DNA from: Bradyrhizobium sp. JYMT SZCCT0428
GTDB taxonomy: Bacteria; Pseudomonadota; Alphaproteobacteria; Rhizobiales; Xanthobacteraceae
Direction of reading: 5' to 3'
DNA length: 64,000 nucleotides
Assembly (NCBI RefSeq): GCF_018131075.1
Contig: NZ_JAFCLS010000019.1
Span: 62,001 to 126,000 of the forward strand
Every line of letters begins with the position of its first letter. Within the stretch, counting starts at the first letter, position 1. This document shows, piece after piece, positions 34,694 to 43,902 of this stretch. A program made the position numbers and the translations under genes. Below the pieces are notes generated by a model, which saw nothing but the letters and a program-made list of their open reading frames with translations, was not told the origin of the DNA and did no database searches.

Positions 34694-34849
34694 TTACGCG
34701 ACGGGCGGGTAGCTGGGCTTTGGAAGGCTGATTGCACTCGAATTGATGACGCCCTTCGAAATGACTTTACCCCCTGAGACCGATTCAAGCGCATCGTCGG
34801 TCAGTTGCTCCGCATCGGTCCGTTCGCGAATTTCATTCTGGTTGTTCAT
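34694..34849 (-). CDS. Double-glycine leader peptide 3 (bacteriocin-like)
   Basis: A 51-residue ORF with GGAG before its ATG at 34849. The leader ends DAEQLTDDALESVSGG (GG at 26-27), the same spacing of Leu, Leu and Val before GG as in peptides 1 and 2. The 24-residue core is short, Ser/Pro-rich and hydrophobic at its end (KVISKGVINSSAISLPKPSY). The frame continues upstream to 34972, but that part is not leader-like. Separated by 770 nt from peptide 2. Confidence 0.8.
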   Translation of the reverse strand: MNNQNEIRERTDAEQLTDDALESVSGGKVISKGVINSSAISLPKPSYPPVA

Positions 34850-34997
34850 GTTCCCGCTCCGCGCTGTGGCGCCTTGTGCGCCGTTGATCTGGGGCGAGCA
34901 TGCCGGGCGGCTGTCGGGGCGACTGTGACAGTCGTCACGAAAGCGTTCCTGCAAAAGAGAGAGGGCCGCCAACGCCAGCGAGGCGCCCTTGCTTTCT

Positions 34998-35198
34998 CTA
35001 GGCTGGTTCTGGTGGTTGAAGTCCGGGAGAGGAAAGCCACTCGTTTATGTGAGAGGCCGTCTCTAGCTGCCTGATCTTCCTGAGCAGCACTTCCTTCTGA
35101 GGACCGGGTTTGAGTTTGGTTACCTGTGCTTCCAAGCGGGCCTTCTCAGCTGCAATTCGATCTTCAAATGTGTGGGGCATGGATCGGCGACGCTGCAT
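34998..35198 (-). CDS. Small coiled, charged hypothetical protein
   Basis: A 66-residue basic protein (MQRRRSMPHTFEDRIAAEKA) that forms a long amphipathic helix (LLRKIRQLETASHINEWL) and ends in a Pro-rich tail. GAGG 8 nt before the ATG at 35198; ATG 35180 is possible too. No cysteine and no signal. Similar small proteins are familiar from Bradyrhizobium (recollection only). Confidence 0.7.
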   Translation of the reverse strand: MQRRRSMPHTFEDRIAAEKARLEAQVTKLKPGPQKEVLLRKIRQLETASHINEWLSSPGLQPPEPA

Positions 35199-35491
35199 GA
35201 TACAACCTCGTTGCTTACGGGTCCTAACCGTTGGGTTTGCATGTCCGATCCTATAAAATTCCGATTCCGGGCGTCGGTTCCAAAGTGAACATTCCAAAAA
35301 GTGCGCATCTCATCCCAGGTATTGGGACCAAACAGGCCAACACCGGCCGGTTCGGACTACCCACTTTGGGGGATGAACAGAGCACGGCAACATCGCGGCG
35401 CTGGTGAGGGCCAAAAAGGGCCACCTCAAAATCAAAAGGGATCATTAACTTAGCACGGGATGGAAGGGGGCCAGTACCTCGATCTTTGAAA

Positions 35492-35506
35492 GAACATATT
35501 GCGAAC
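35492..35506. promoter_or_regulatory. LexA/SOS box upstream of recA
   Basis: GAAC-ATATTGC-GAAC matches the alphaproteobacterial SOS operator GAAC-N7-GAAC exactly. It lies about 100 nt before the recA start. A further GAAC follows at 35510-35513. This implies LexA control and DNA-damage induction of recA. Confidence 0.85.
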
Positions 35507-35606
35507 AGAGAACAAAGGTGGTACAAGTTTTCACCGTCAGTCGAATCCCTGAGATCCCTCGTCGTCCGTTTGTCCCGCTAGCGAATCCCCGCCATAAGGA
35601 GCACCC

Positions 35607-36695
<1,089 letters not shown>

Positions 36696-36809
36696 GACTT
36701 TCCGAAATCTCGGATCGCACGATTCGGGTTTCGACATAGCGGGTGCTGAGGACGTTGAGTTGCCGACGTTTTCAGTGCCCGTTTTGTTTTGCGTATGTGG
36801 GTGACTGAC

Positions 36810-37781
36810 ATGACGCGTTTGATTTTGACGTCAAGCGACTCGGCAGGCGGGTGTCTCCTGCGCGCCGACGTCGGTGACATCGTAATTCCGATTGGTCTTC
36901 GGTTCGTCTGGGACGAGTTGCCATCCGACGCGAAGCTGGAGGCCATGCTGGGGCCGGGTTCGCTGGATCATTTCCCAGATCATCGGCTTGGAAAGTTTCA
37001 TTCGGAAGGAATGGGGGCGCTCGATCTCTGCGAGCGTTGCGAAGCCGTTGAACTATGGTTTGATCCGGGGCCCAACGCGCAACTCATCCTCGTGCAGCTT
37101 CTGGATTGCCTGAGCTCGCGTGAGCGTATTGTCTCGAAGCTGACCCTATTCCAGGCAGACGTCGACATTGCCAAACAGGTTCCGGAAGCGATTTCAGAAT
37201 GGAAGCCTCCGGCTGTCAACATCCAGAACGAACATCTCGAAGCCGCCAGCATAGCCTGGGACGCCTACCGACGGCCGACGCCGCAGCATTGGGCTGATTT
37301 GCTCGACAAGGACGTTAGCGTCCTGCCGCAGCTTCGGCAGACCGTGCTGGAATTGCTCGAAGAGCTTCCCAAGCCCGCAACCGGGCTCGGCGCGACCGAA
37401 ATGCGAATGCTGGAACTGGTCGCTGCCGGTGACGCAACTCCGTTCGACCTCTTTCCGGGCCACAACAAGCGCAACACGCGACGTGTACTCGGCTATTGGG
37501 AGGTTGGTGGGCTGCTGGATGGGCTGGCGCGCGGTCCGGCGCCTGCCGTGGCCGGCCTTGAGGAGGGGCCGTTCACGGACGAGATGCACGATGAAGCTGC
37601 GCGCCTCGCGCGATACAGGCAGAGCAAACTGTCGCTGACCCCGCTCGGCGAGGCCGTCTTGGCGCAGGCTGAAGATTTCAGCCGGCACAATCCGATCCAT
37701 CGCTGGTGGGGCGGGACGGAATTGACCAATGACAATTTGTTGCGTTGGGACACGCTGAATCGCGCGTTGATCGCGCCGTGA
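36810..37781 (+). CDS. DUF1835-like protein, copy 1
   Basis: A 323-residue cytoplasmic protein. Like DUF1835/DUF3658 proteins it has an N-terminal domain with SDSAGG near the start, a central CEAVELWFDPGPNAQLILVQ, a DKDVSVLPQLRQTVLELLEE segment, a small helical TGLGATEMRMLELVA region and the C-terminal hallmark PIHRWWGGTELTN...LRWD. ATG 36810 is chosen to begin MTRLILTSSDSAG. It is followed 75 nt later by a paralogue on the same strand. Function of this family is not established. Confidence 0.75.
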   Translation: MTRLILTSSDSAGGCLLRADVGDIVIPIGLRFVWDELPSDAKLEAMLGPGSLDHFPDHRLGKFHSEGMGALDLCERCEAVELWFDPGPNAQLILVQLLDCLSSRERIVSKLTLFQADVDIAKQVPEAISEWKPPAVNIQNEHLEAASIAWDAYRRPTPQHWADLLDKDVSVLPQLRQTVLELLEELPKPATGLGATEMRMLELVAAGDATPFDLFPGHNKRNTRRVLGYWEVGGLLDGLARGPAPAVAGLEEGPFTDEMHDEAARLARYRQSKLSLTPLGEAVLAQAEDFSRHNPIHRWWGGTELTNDNLLRWDTLNRALIAP

Positions 37782-37856
37782 ATTGCCTCGCCGCTGATGA
37801 GAAGAGTTCAAATATACTGAGTTGCTTTATTCTGATGCGTAGAATTGGTGAGGTCC

Positions 37857-38903
37857 ATGAAGCCACTAATCCTTGCCGGCGAGTATGGCTGGAATTTCGA
37901 ACGTTCGGGGCGGACCGAAGCGCCTGCCACATTCTTGTTTCGCCTTGTAGATGGGAAGTTGCCCTCTGCGGACGAACTCGCGGCATATGCTCGGGAACTA
38001 ACGGAGAAGCACGGTCCCGGAGCCCACTGGTCGGTCTACACGGCCCGCTGGCATCGCCAGCACGACAGTCTCAAGACCCTCAGCCTTGTCGACGTCTGCC
38101 GGTCATTCGAGACCGTCGAGCTGTGGTTCGATCCGGCACCGAACGATCAGTTGCAACTGGTCTGGCTGCTCGATCTTCTCAGCTCGCATCCGGAGGTCGT
38201 GGCTAAGTTGAAGGTGCGGCTCGTCGATTTCGATCTTCTCATGGCGAAGCCTGAAGAACTTGCCAGATGGAAGGTGCCCGCCGTCGAGGTCACCGAGAGT
38301 GAGATCGAGACAGCGAGCATGGCATGGCAGGCGTATCGGTCTGCGACGCCGGAAGCCTGTTTCGATTTGTTGGCCAAGGATTTGAGCGCGTTGCCTTTGT
38401 TGAGACCGGCGTTGCTTGACCTGCTCGAAGAACTGCCTTCCTACGCGACTGGACTCGGCGCGACGGAAATGCGCTTGCTGGAACTCATTGCGCGAGGCTA
38501 CACGCTCACGAATGCGTTGTTCTATCTCTCATCCGTTCGGCAGCGGCGGGTCTTCAACACTCGGGAAATCGGTTTCCTGCTCGAAGGGCTGGCGCATGGT
38601 CCTAATCCAGCGATCGCCGGCCTTGACGATGAGTTGCGTACGCTTGACAAGGAGAACGAGCGCGGCCGCGACGAGGCTTACCGACGAAGCTTTCTGTCAC
38701 TGACTGAGCTTGGCTGGGCAATTGTCGAGCACAAGGAAGATTTCAGCCGCTACAATCCGATCGATCGCTGGTGGGGCGGGACCAGGCTGACCAATGACTG
38801 TCTGTGGCGCTGGAATCCGGCGCTTGTCGCGCCTCGGCCATCTCGACCTTTATCGACTTTTGTACCTGGGCCGAAAACCCACCCGTCTCGTGAGCCGCTT
38901 TGA
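37857..38903 (+). CDS. DUF1835-like protein, copy 2
   Basis: A 348-residue paralogue of the preceding gene: FETVELWFDPAPNDQLQLVW, KDLSALPLLRPALLDLLEE, TGLGATEMRLLELIARG and PIDRWWGGTRLTNDCLWRW align with it. The N-terminal region (MKPLILAGEYGWNFERSG) differs and lacks the SDSAGG. It carries an added tail of about 30 residues. Tandem duplication with divergence of the N-terminal domain. No function known. Confidence 0.75.
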   Translation: MKPLILAGEYGWNFERSGRTEAPATFLFRLVDGKLPSADELAAYARELTEKHGPGAHWSVYTARWHRQHDSLKTLSLVDVCRSFETVELWFDPAPNDQLQLVWLLDLLSSHPEVVAKLKVRLVDFDLLMAKPEELARWKVPAVEVTESEIETASMAWQAYRSATPEACFDLLAKDLSALPLLRPALLDLLEELPSYATGLGATEMRLLELIARGYTLTNALFYLSSVRQRRVFNTREIGFLLEGLAHGPNPAIAGLDDELRTLDKENERGRDEAYRRSFLSLTELGWAIVEHKEDFSRYNPIDRWWGGTRLTNDCLWRWNPALVAPRPSRPLSTFVPGPKTHPSREPL

Positions 38904-38967
38904 TCGATGCGAATGAGTTGGCTTCACTGAAGTTCGGCGAAGCCAACACCTTTCACAACGCACAAGC

Positions 38968-41841
38968 TCACTCCGCCGCCTGCGCGTAATCCTCGACCGG
39001 CGGGCACGAGCACACTAGGTTGCGGTCGCCATAGACGTTGTCGACGCGTCCGACCGGGCACCAGTATTTGTCCGTCCGCGACGTGCCGGCCGGGAAGCAG
39101 CCCTCGGCGCGGCTGTAGGCGCGGGCCCATGCGTCGTCGGCGATGTCATGCACGGTGTGCGGGGCGTGGCGCAGCGGCGAGGCTTCGATCTTCCAGCGGC
39201 CTTTCTCGACCTCGGCGATCTCGTTGCGGATCGCGATCATGGCATCGCAGAAGCGATCCAGCTCCGCCTTCGATTCGGATTCGGTCGGCTCGATCATCAG
39301 CGTGCCCGGTACCGGGAAGCTCATGGTCGGCGCGTGGAAGCCGTAGTCGATCAGCCTTTTGGCGATGTCGTCGACGGTGACGCCGCTGGTCGCCTTGAGC
39401 GGGCGGGGATCGACGATGCATTCATGCGCGACGCGGCCTTTTGCATTCTTGTAGAGCACCGGGAAATGCGGATCGAGTTTGCTCGCGATGTAGTTGGCGT
39501 TCAGAATCGCGATCTCGGTCGCCCGCGTGAGGCCTTCGCCGCCCATCATCAGGATGTAGATGTAGGAGATGGTGAGGATCGATGCTGAGCCGAACGGGGC
39601 GGCCGACACCGGCCCGATCGGATGGGGCACCGTGCCATCGGTCGCGGGATGACCGGGCAGGAAGGGCGCCAGATGCGCCTTGACGCCGATCGGTCCCATG
39701 CCGGGGCCGCCGCCGCCATGCGGAATGCAGAACGTCTTGTGCAAATTGAGATGGCTGACATCGGCGCCGTAATCGCCGGGCCGCGACAGGCCGACCTGCG
39801 CATTCATGTTGGCGCCGTCGAGATAGACCTGTCCGCCATGGCCATGCACGATGTCGCAGATATCGCGGATGTGCTCCTCGAACACGCCGTGCGTCGAGGG
39901 ATAGGTGATCATGATCGCGGCGAGATTCTTCGAATGCTTCTCGGCCTTCGCGCGCAGATCGTCCACGTCGACGTCGCCTCTGATGTCACAGGCGACCACC
40001 ACCACGTCCATGCCGACCATCGCGGCGGAGGCCGGATTGGTGCCGTGCGCGGAGGAGGGGATCAGGCAGATTTTGCGATGCGGCTCGCCGCGTGCGGCGT
40101 GATAGCCGCGGATCGCCAGCAGCCCGGCATATTCGCCCTGCGCACCGGAGTTCGGCTGCAGCGAGATCGCGTCATAGCCGGTGATGTCGCACAGCCATTT
40201 TTCCAGCCGCTTGAACAGCGCGTGATAGCCCTTGGCCTGTTCGGCCGGGGCAAACGGATGCAGGCTGCCGAACTCGGCCCAGGTCAGCGGGATCATTTCC
40301 GCCGTGGCGTTGAGCTTCATGGTGCAGGATCCCAGCGGAATCATCGCGCGGTCGAGCGCGAGATCGCGGTCACTGAGCTTGCGCATGTAGCGCAGCAGCT
40401 CGGTCTCGGAGCGGTGGGCATGAAACACCGGATGGGTCAGGAATGCAGTTCCGCGTTTCAGCTCGGCCGGAAGCGCCTCGCGTGCACCAATTTCGACCTC
40501 CGCGTAGGACAGCTTGCCGCCGAACGCGCGCCATACCGCCTCGATCACGGACGGCGTCGTGGTCTCATCCGCCGAAATTCCAAGCGTGCCGTCTCCGAGA
40601 CGCAGATTGATCTTCTCAGTCCGGGCGCGGGCGACGATCTCGTCCTGCTTCGCGCCTGATGAAACCGTGACGGTGTCGAAGAAATTCTGTGACGCCGGCG
40701 CAAAGCCGAGTTTTGTCAGTCCCGCCGCCAGCACGGCGGCACGTCGGTGCACCTGGCGCGCGATGTACGTCAGTCCTTCGGGGCCGTGATAGACCGCGTA
40801 CATCGAGGCGATCACCGCCAGCAGCACCTGCGCGGTGCAGATGTTGGAGGTCGCCTTTTCACGGCGGATATGCTGCTCGCGGGTTTGCAGCGCGAGGCGA
40901 TAGGCCGGCTCGCCGCGCGAATCCACCGACAGCCCGACGATGCGGCCGGGCAGCGAGCGCTTCAGCGCGTCGCGCACCGCCATATAGGCGGCATGCGGCC
41001 CGCCGTAACCCATCGGCACGCCAAAGCGTTGCGCCGATCCGATCGCGATATCGGCGCCGAGTTCGCCAGGCGAGGCCAGCAGCGTCAGCGCCAGCAGATC
41101 GGCGGCGACGACGGCGAGCGCCCCCCTGGCGCGCAGCGACGCAATCGCGGGGCGCAGATCACGCACCGCGCCGGAGCTCCCAGGGTATTGCAGCAGCGCA
41201 CCCAACACATCAGCTTTGTCGAGATCGGAGAGGGGATCGCCGACGATCAGTTTCCAGCCCAGCGGCTCGGCGCGGGTGCGCAGCAGCGCCAGCGTCTGGG
41301 GATGGACGTCTTTGTCGACGAAGAAGGCCTGTGCCTTCACCTGGGAATGCCGCTCCGCCAGCGCCATCGCTTCGGCCGCAGCCGTGGCTTCATCGAGCAG
41401 CGAGGCGTTGGCGACATCGAGGCCGGTGAGGTCGCAGATCATGGTCTGGAAGTTGAACAGCGCCTCCAGCCGGCCCTGGCTGATCTCGGGCTGGTACGGC
41501 GTATACGCCGTGTACCAGGCCGGATTCTCCAGGATGTTGCGCTGGATTACCGCGGGCAGGATGGTGCCGGAATAACCCTGGCCGATCAGCGAGGTGAACA
41601 CCTGGTTCTGCGCTGCGAGTTCCCCCATATGCGCCAGCGCTTCGGTCTCGCTCAAGGCGCGCCCGAGATCGAGCGGCGTCTTCTGCCGGATCGAGGACGG
41701 CAGCGTCTGGCTCATCAGCTCGCCGAGACTCTTGGCGCCGACGCTCTCCAACATCGCCTGGATGTCGCGGGGCGAGGGGCCGATATGGCGGCGCACGAAA
41801 TCGGTAGCGGGTTCGTTCAGGGGCTTGAAGGGCGCGTTCAT
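38968..41841 (-). CDS. gcvP: Glycine dehydrogenase (decarboxylating), P-protein
   Basis: A 957-residue PLP enzyme, the decarboxylating subunit of the glycine-cleavage system: it transfers the aminomethyl group to lipoyl-GcvH and releases CO2. Single-chain type. The PLP lysine is in NLHKTFCIPHGGGGPGMGP and the C-terminal half shows GTNPASAAMVGM. Length is normal. It is last in the operon gcvT-gcvH-gcvP, separated from gcvH by 119 nt that contain a strong hairpin. Confidence 0.98.
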   Translation of the reverse strand: MNAPFKPLNEPATDFVRRHIGPSPRDIQAMLESVGAKSLGELMSQTLPSSIRQKTPLDLGRALSETEALAHMGELAAQNQVFTSLIGQGYSGTILPAVIQRNILENPAWYTAYTPYQPEISQGRLEALFNFQTMICDLTGLDVANASLLDEATAAAEAMALAERHSQVKAQAFFVDKDVHPQTLALLRTRAEPLGWKLIVGDPLSDLDKADVLGALLQYPGSSGAVRDLRPAIASLRARGALAVVAADLLALTLLASPGELGADIAIGSAQRFGVPMGYGGPHAAYMAVRDALKRSLPGRIVGLSVDSRGEPAYRLALQTREQHIRREKATSNICTAQVLLAVIASMYAVYHGPEGLTYIARQVHRRAAVLAAGLTKLGFAPASQNFFDTVTVSSGAKQDEIVARARTEKINLRLGDGTLGISADETTTPSVIEAVWRAFGGKLSYAEVEIGAREALPAELKRGTAFLTHPVFHAHRSETELLRYMRKLSDRDLALDRAMIPLGSCTMKLNATAEMIPLTWAEFGSLHPFAPAEQAKGYHALFKRLEKWLCDITGYDAISLQPNSGAQGEYAGLLAIRGYHAARGEPHRKICLIPSSAHGTNPASAAMVGMDVVVVACDIRGDVDVDDLRAKAEKHSKNLAAIMITYPSTHGVFEEHIRDICDIVHGHGGQVYLDGANMNAQVGLSRPGDYGADVSHLNLHKTFCIPHGGGGPGMGPIGVKAHLAPFLPGHPATDGTVPHPIGPVSAAPFGSASILTISYIYILMMGGEGLTRATEIAILNANYIASKLDPHFPVLYKNAKGRVAHECIVDPRPLKATSGVTVDDIAKRLIDYGFHAPTMSFPVPGTLMIEPTESESKAELDRFCDAMIAIRNEIAEVEKGRWKIEASPLRHAPHTVHDIADDAWARAYSRAEGCFPAGTSRTDKYWCPVGRVDNVYGDRNLVCSCPPVEDYAQAAE

Positions 41842-41874
41842 GGGTGAGTCCTTGTCACGTCGAATTCGATAAAT

Positions 41875-41907
41875 CCGTCATGGCCGGGCTTGTCCCGGCC
41901 ATGACGG
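41875..41907. repeat. Perfect hairpin between gcvH and gcvP
   Basis: CCGTCATGGCCGGG-cttgt-CCCGGCCATGACGG, 14-bp perfect stem. It is a compact copy of the CGTCATGGCCGGGC repeat family. Within an operon it could modulate the gcvP/gcvH mRNA ratio. Confidence 0.85.
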
Positions 41908-41960
41908 AAAGAGTGTGTTGGGTCGGGCCTGATTCAAACGAACCTCCAACGCCTCAACTC

Positions 41961-42326
41961 TCACGCGGTGTGCTTGGCGTAGGCGGCTTCATCCATCAGG
42001 CCGTCGAGTTCGCTCTTGTCCGCAATCTTCAGTTTGAAGAACCAGGCCTTGCCGGCGGCGTCGGAGTTCACCAGCGCGGGTTCGGCGGCGAGTTCTTCGT
42101 TGACCTCGAGCACGTCGCCGGAGATCGGCGCGTAGACGTCGGACGCGGCCTTGACCGATTCGACCACGGCGGCGGCTTCGGCCTTCTTCAGGCTGCGGCC
42201 GACCTTGGGCAGTTCCACGAACACGACATCGCCGAGCTGCGACTGCGCATAGTCGGTGACGCCGATAGTGGCGACGTCGCCCTCGATGCGGAGCCATTCA
42301 TGGTCGGTTGTGAACAAGATCGTCAT
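41961..42326 (-). CDS. gcvH: Glycine-cleavage H-protein
   Basis: A 121-residue lipoyl carrier protein. The lipoylated residue is Lys59 in AVVESVKAASDVYAPISG. It carries the aminomethyl group from GcvP to GcvT. The start MTILFTTDHEWLRIEGDVA is typical. It begins 10 nt after the gcvT stop, so the two genes are co-translated. Confidence 0.98.
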   Translation of the reverse strand: MTILFTTDHEWLRIEGDVATIGVTDYAQSQLGDVVFVELPKVGRSLKKAEAAAVVESVKAASDVYAPISGDVLEVNEELAAEPALVNSDAAGKAWFFKLKIADKSELDGLMDEAAYAKHTA

Positions 42327-42335
42327 GGAACTTCC

Positions 42336-43481
42336 TCAGCGTTTATAGGTGTTGGGAACGAATGGCATGGGAGCGACCTGCAGCGGCAGGCGCTGGCCGC
42401 GGACTTCGGCGAAAACCTGCGTGCCGGCTGCGGCGAGCTGTGACGGCAGATAGCCCATCGCGACGGGTGCATTGAGGCTCGGGCCGAAACCGCCTGAGGT
42501 GACCTTGCCGATCGGCTCGGCCGAGGCGCTGTCGGCAAACAACACCGCGCCTTCGCGCACCGGCGCGCGGCCTTCGGGCCGCAGGCCGACGCGGCGGCGC
42601 GCGGCGCCTTTTTCAAAATGGCCAAGAATGTTTTCGGCACCGGGAAAACCGCCGGCGCGCGCGCCGCCCGTGCGGCGGCTCTTCTGCACCGACCATTCCA
42701 GCGCGCCCTCGACCGGGCTGGTCGTGGTGTCGATGTCGTGGCCGTACAAACAAAGTCCGGCCTCGAGCCGCAGGCTGTCGCGGGCGCCCAATCCGATCGG
42801 CAGCACGTCGCTGTTCTCCAGCAGCGCGGTCACCAGCGCTTCGGTGTGTTCAGCCGGAACCGAAATCTCAAAACCGTCCTCGCCGGTATAGCCGGAACGC
42901 GATACGAAGCAGTCAAAGCCCGCGACCTTGCGCGGACCGGTGTCCATGAATTTCATCCCGCCGACGTCTGCACAAAATTTCGCCAGCGCGGATTCGGCCT
43001 TCGGGCCCTGCAGCGCGATCAGCGCGCGGTCGGCCAGCGAATCGATGACGCAGACATCCGAAAGGTGCGCGCGCAGATGCGCCTCGTCCTCGGCCTTGCA
43101 GGCGGCGTTGACCACCAGGAACAGGTGGTCGCCGAAATTCGCCACCATCAAATCGTCGAGAATGCCGCCATCGGGATTGGTGAACTGCGCGTAGCGTTGT
43201 CGCCCGGGCGCCACCGCAACGATGTCCTGCGGCACCAGCCGCTCCAGCGCCAGTGCGGCGTCCTCGACCTTGCCGGATTTCGGCCGCAGCGCGAGCTGGC
43301 CCATATGCGAGACGTCGAACAGCCCGGCGGCGCTCCGCGTGTGCTGGTGTTCCCGGAGCACGCCGGCAGCGTACTGCACCGGCATTTCATAGCCGGCGAA
43401 CGGAACCATCTTGCCGCCGCGCGCCACATGGAGCGCGTGCAAGGGTGTGTGATGTAAAGGAGATTCGTCGCGTGCCAGCAT
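42336..43481 (-). CDS. gcvT: Aminomethyltransferase, T-protein
   Basis: A 381-residue enzyme that transfers the methylene group from GcvH to tetrahydrofolate and releases ammonia. Seen: MVPFAGYEMPVQY near the N-terminus, the substrate region FDVSHMGQLAL, and SGYTGEDGFEISVP. First gene of the operon, directly below a tandem glycine riboswitch, so expression depends on glycine. Confidence 0.97.
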   Translation of the reverse strand: MLARDESPLHHTPLHALHVARGGKMVPFAGYEMPVQYAAGVLREHQHTRSAAGLFDVSHMGQLALRPKSGKVEDAALALERLVPQDIVAVAPGRQRYAQFTNPDGGILDDLMVANFGDHLFLVVNAACKAEDEAHLRAHLSDVCVIDSLADRALIALQGPKAESALAKFCADVGGMKFMDTGPRKVAGFDCFVSRSGYTGEDGFEISVPAEHTEALVTALLENSDVLPIGLGARDSLRLEAGLCLYGHDIDTTTSPVEGALEWSVQKSRRTGGARAGGFPGAENILGHFEKGAARRRVGLRPEGRAPVREGAVLFADSASAEPIGKVTSGGFGPSLNAPVAMGYLPSQLAAAGTQVFAEVRGQRLPLQVAPMPFVPNTYKR

Positions 43482-43533
43482 TCAGGGACCCTCCAGGGTT
43501 CGGGGACCAGTCCCCAAAAACCCAAAGAAAGCC

Positions 43534-43701
43534 CCATCTGTCGCTGTGCCTGAGAGTATTATCCCGTCGGCGGACACCCCTGGGCCAAAGCCCTTCGGCG
43601 TCTCTTTCCAGATGTTAGTCCGTCACGGGGTCCGTTTGCCTGAGAGTTTCCGGGGCGGTTGCTCCTTCGGCGCCGGCGCTTAAGCCGATCTCTCCCGACG
43701 T
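43534..43701 (-). promoter_or_regulatory. Tandem glycine riboswitch
   Basis: Two aptamers in series on the reverse strand, upstream of gcvT. Each has the conserved purine-rich strand (GGAGAGA around 43690-43696; GGAAAGAGACGCCG around 43597-43610) and the ACTCTCAGGCA core (reverse complements at 43545-43555 and 43637-43647). The tandem arrangement and position match the glycine-ON switch of gcv operons. Confidence 0.95.
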
Positions 43702-43902
43702 GACGTCTTGAACAGGGGTAAGGAAAACACGGCGCCACCATGGCTGTCAACGCGCACAAGCGCCTATCAACCAGTCTTGTGTGCTGCGGCAAGCCTATGA
43801 TCCGCCTGCACAGTTTCTGGACACCGCCTTTGGCCTTGTCTAAAAGCGTTCGGCCGGCAGAAAAGGCTATTTGCGGCCTGACCCGGTCCTATTTCCGATT
43901 GG

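Noticed and set aside
40747..41847. Forward frame of 366 codons opposite gcvP
   Set aside because: Antisense shadow of the well-conserved P-protein.
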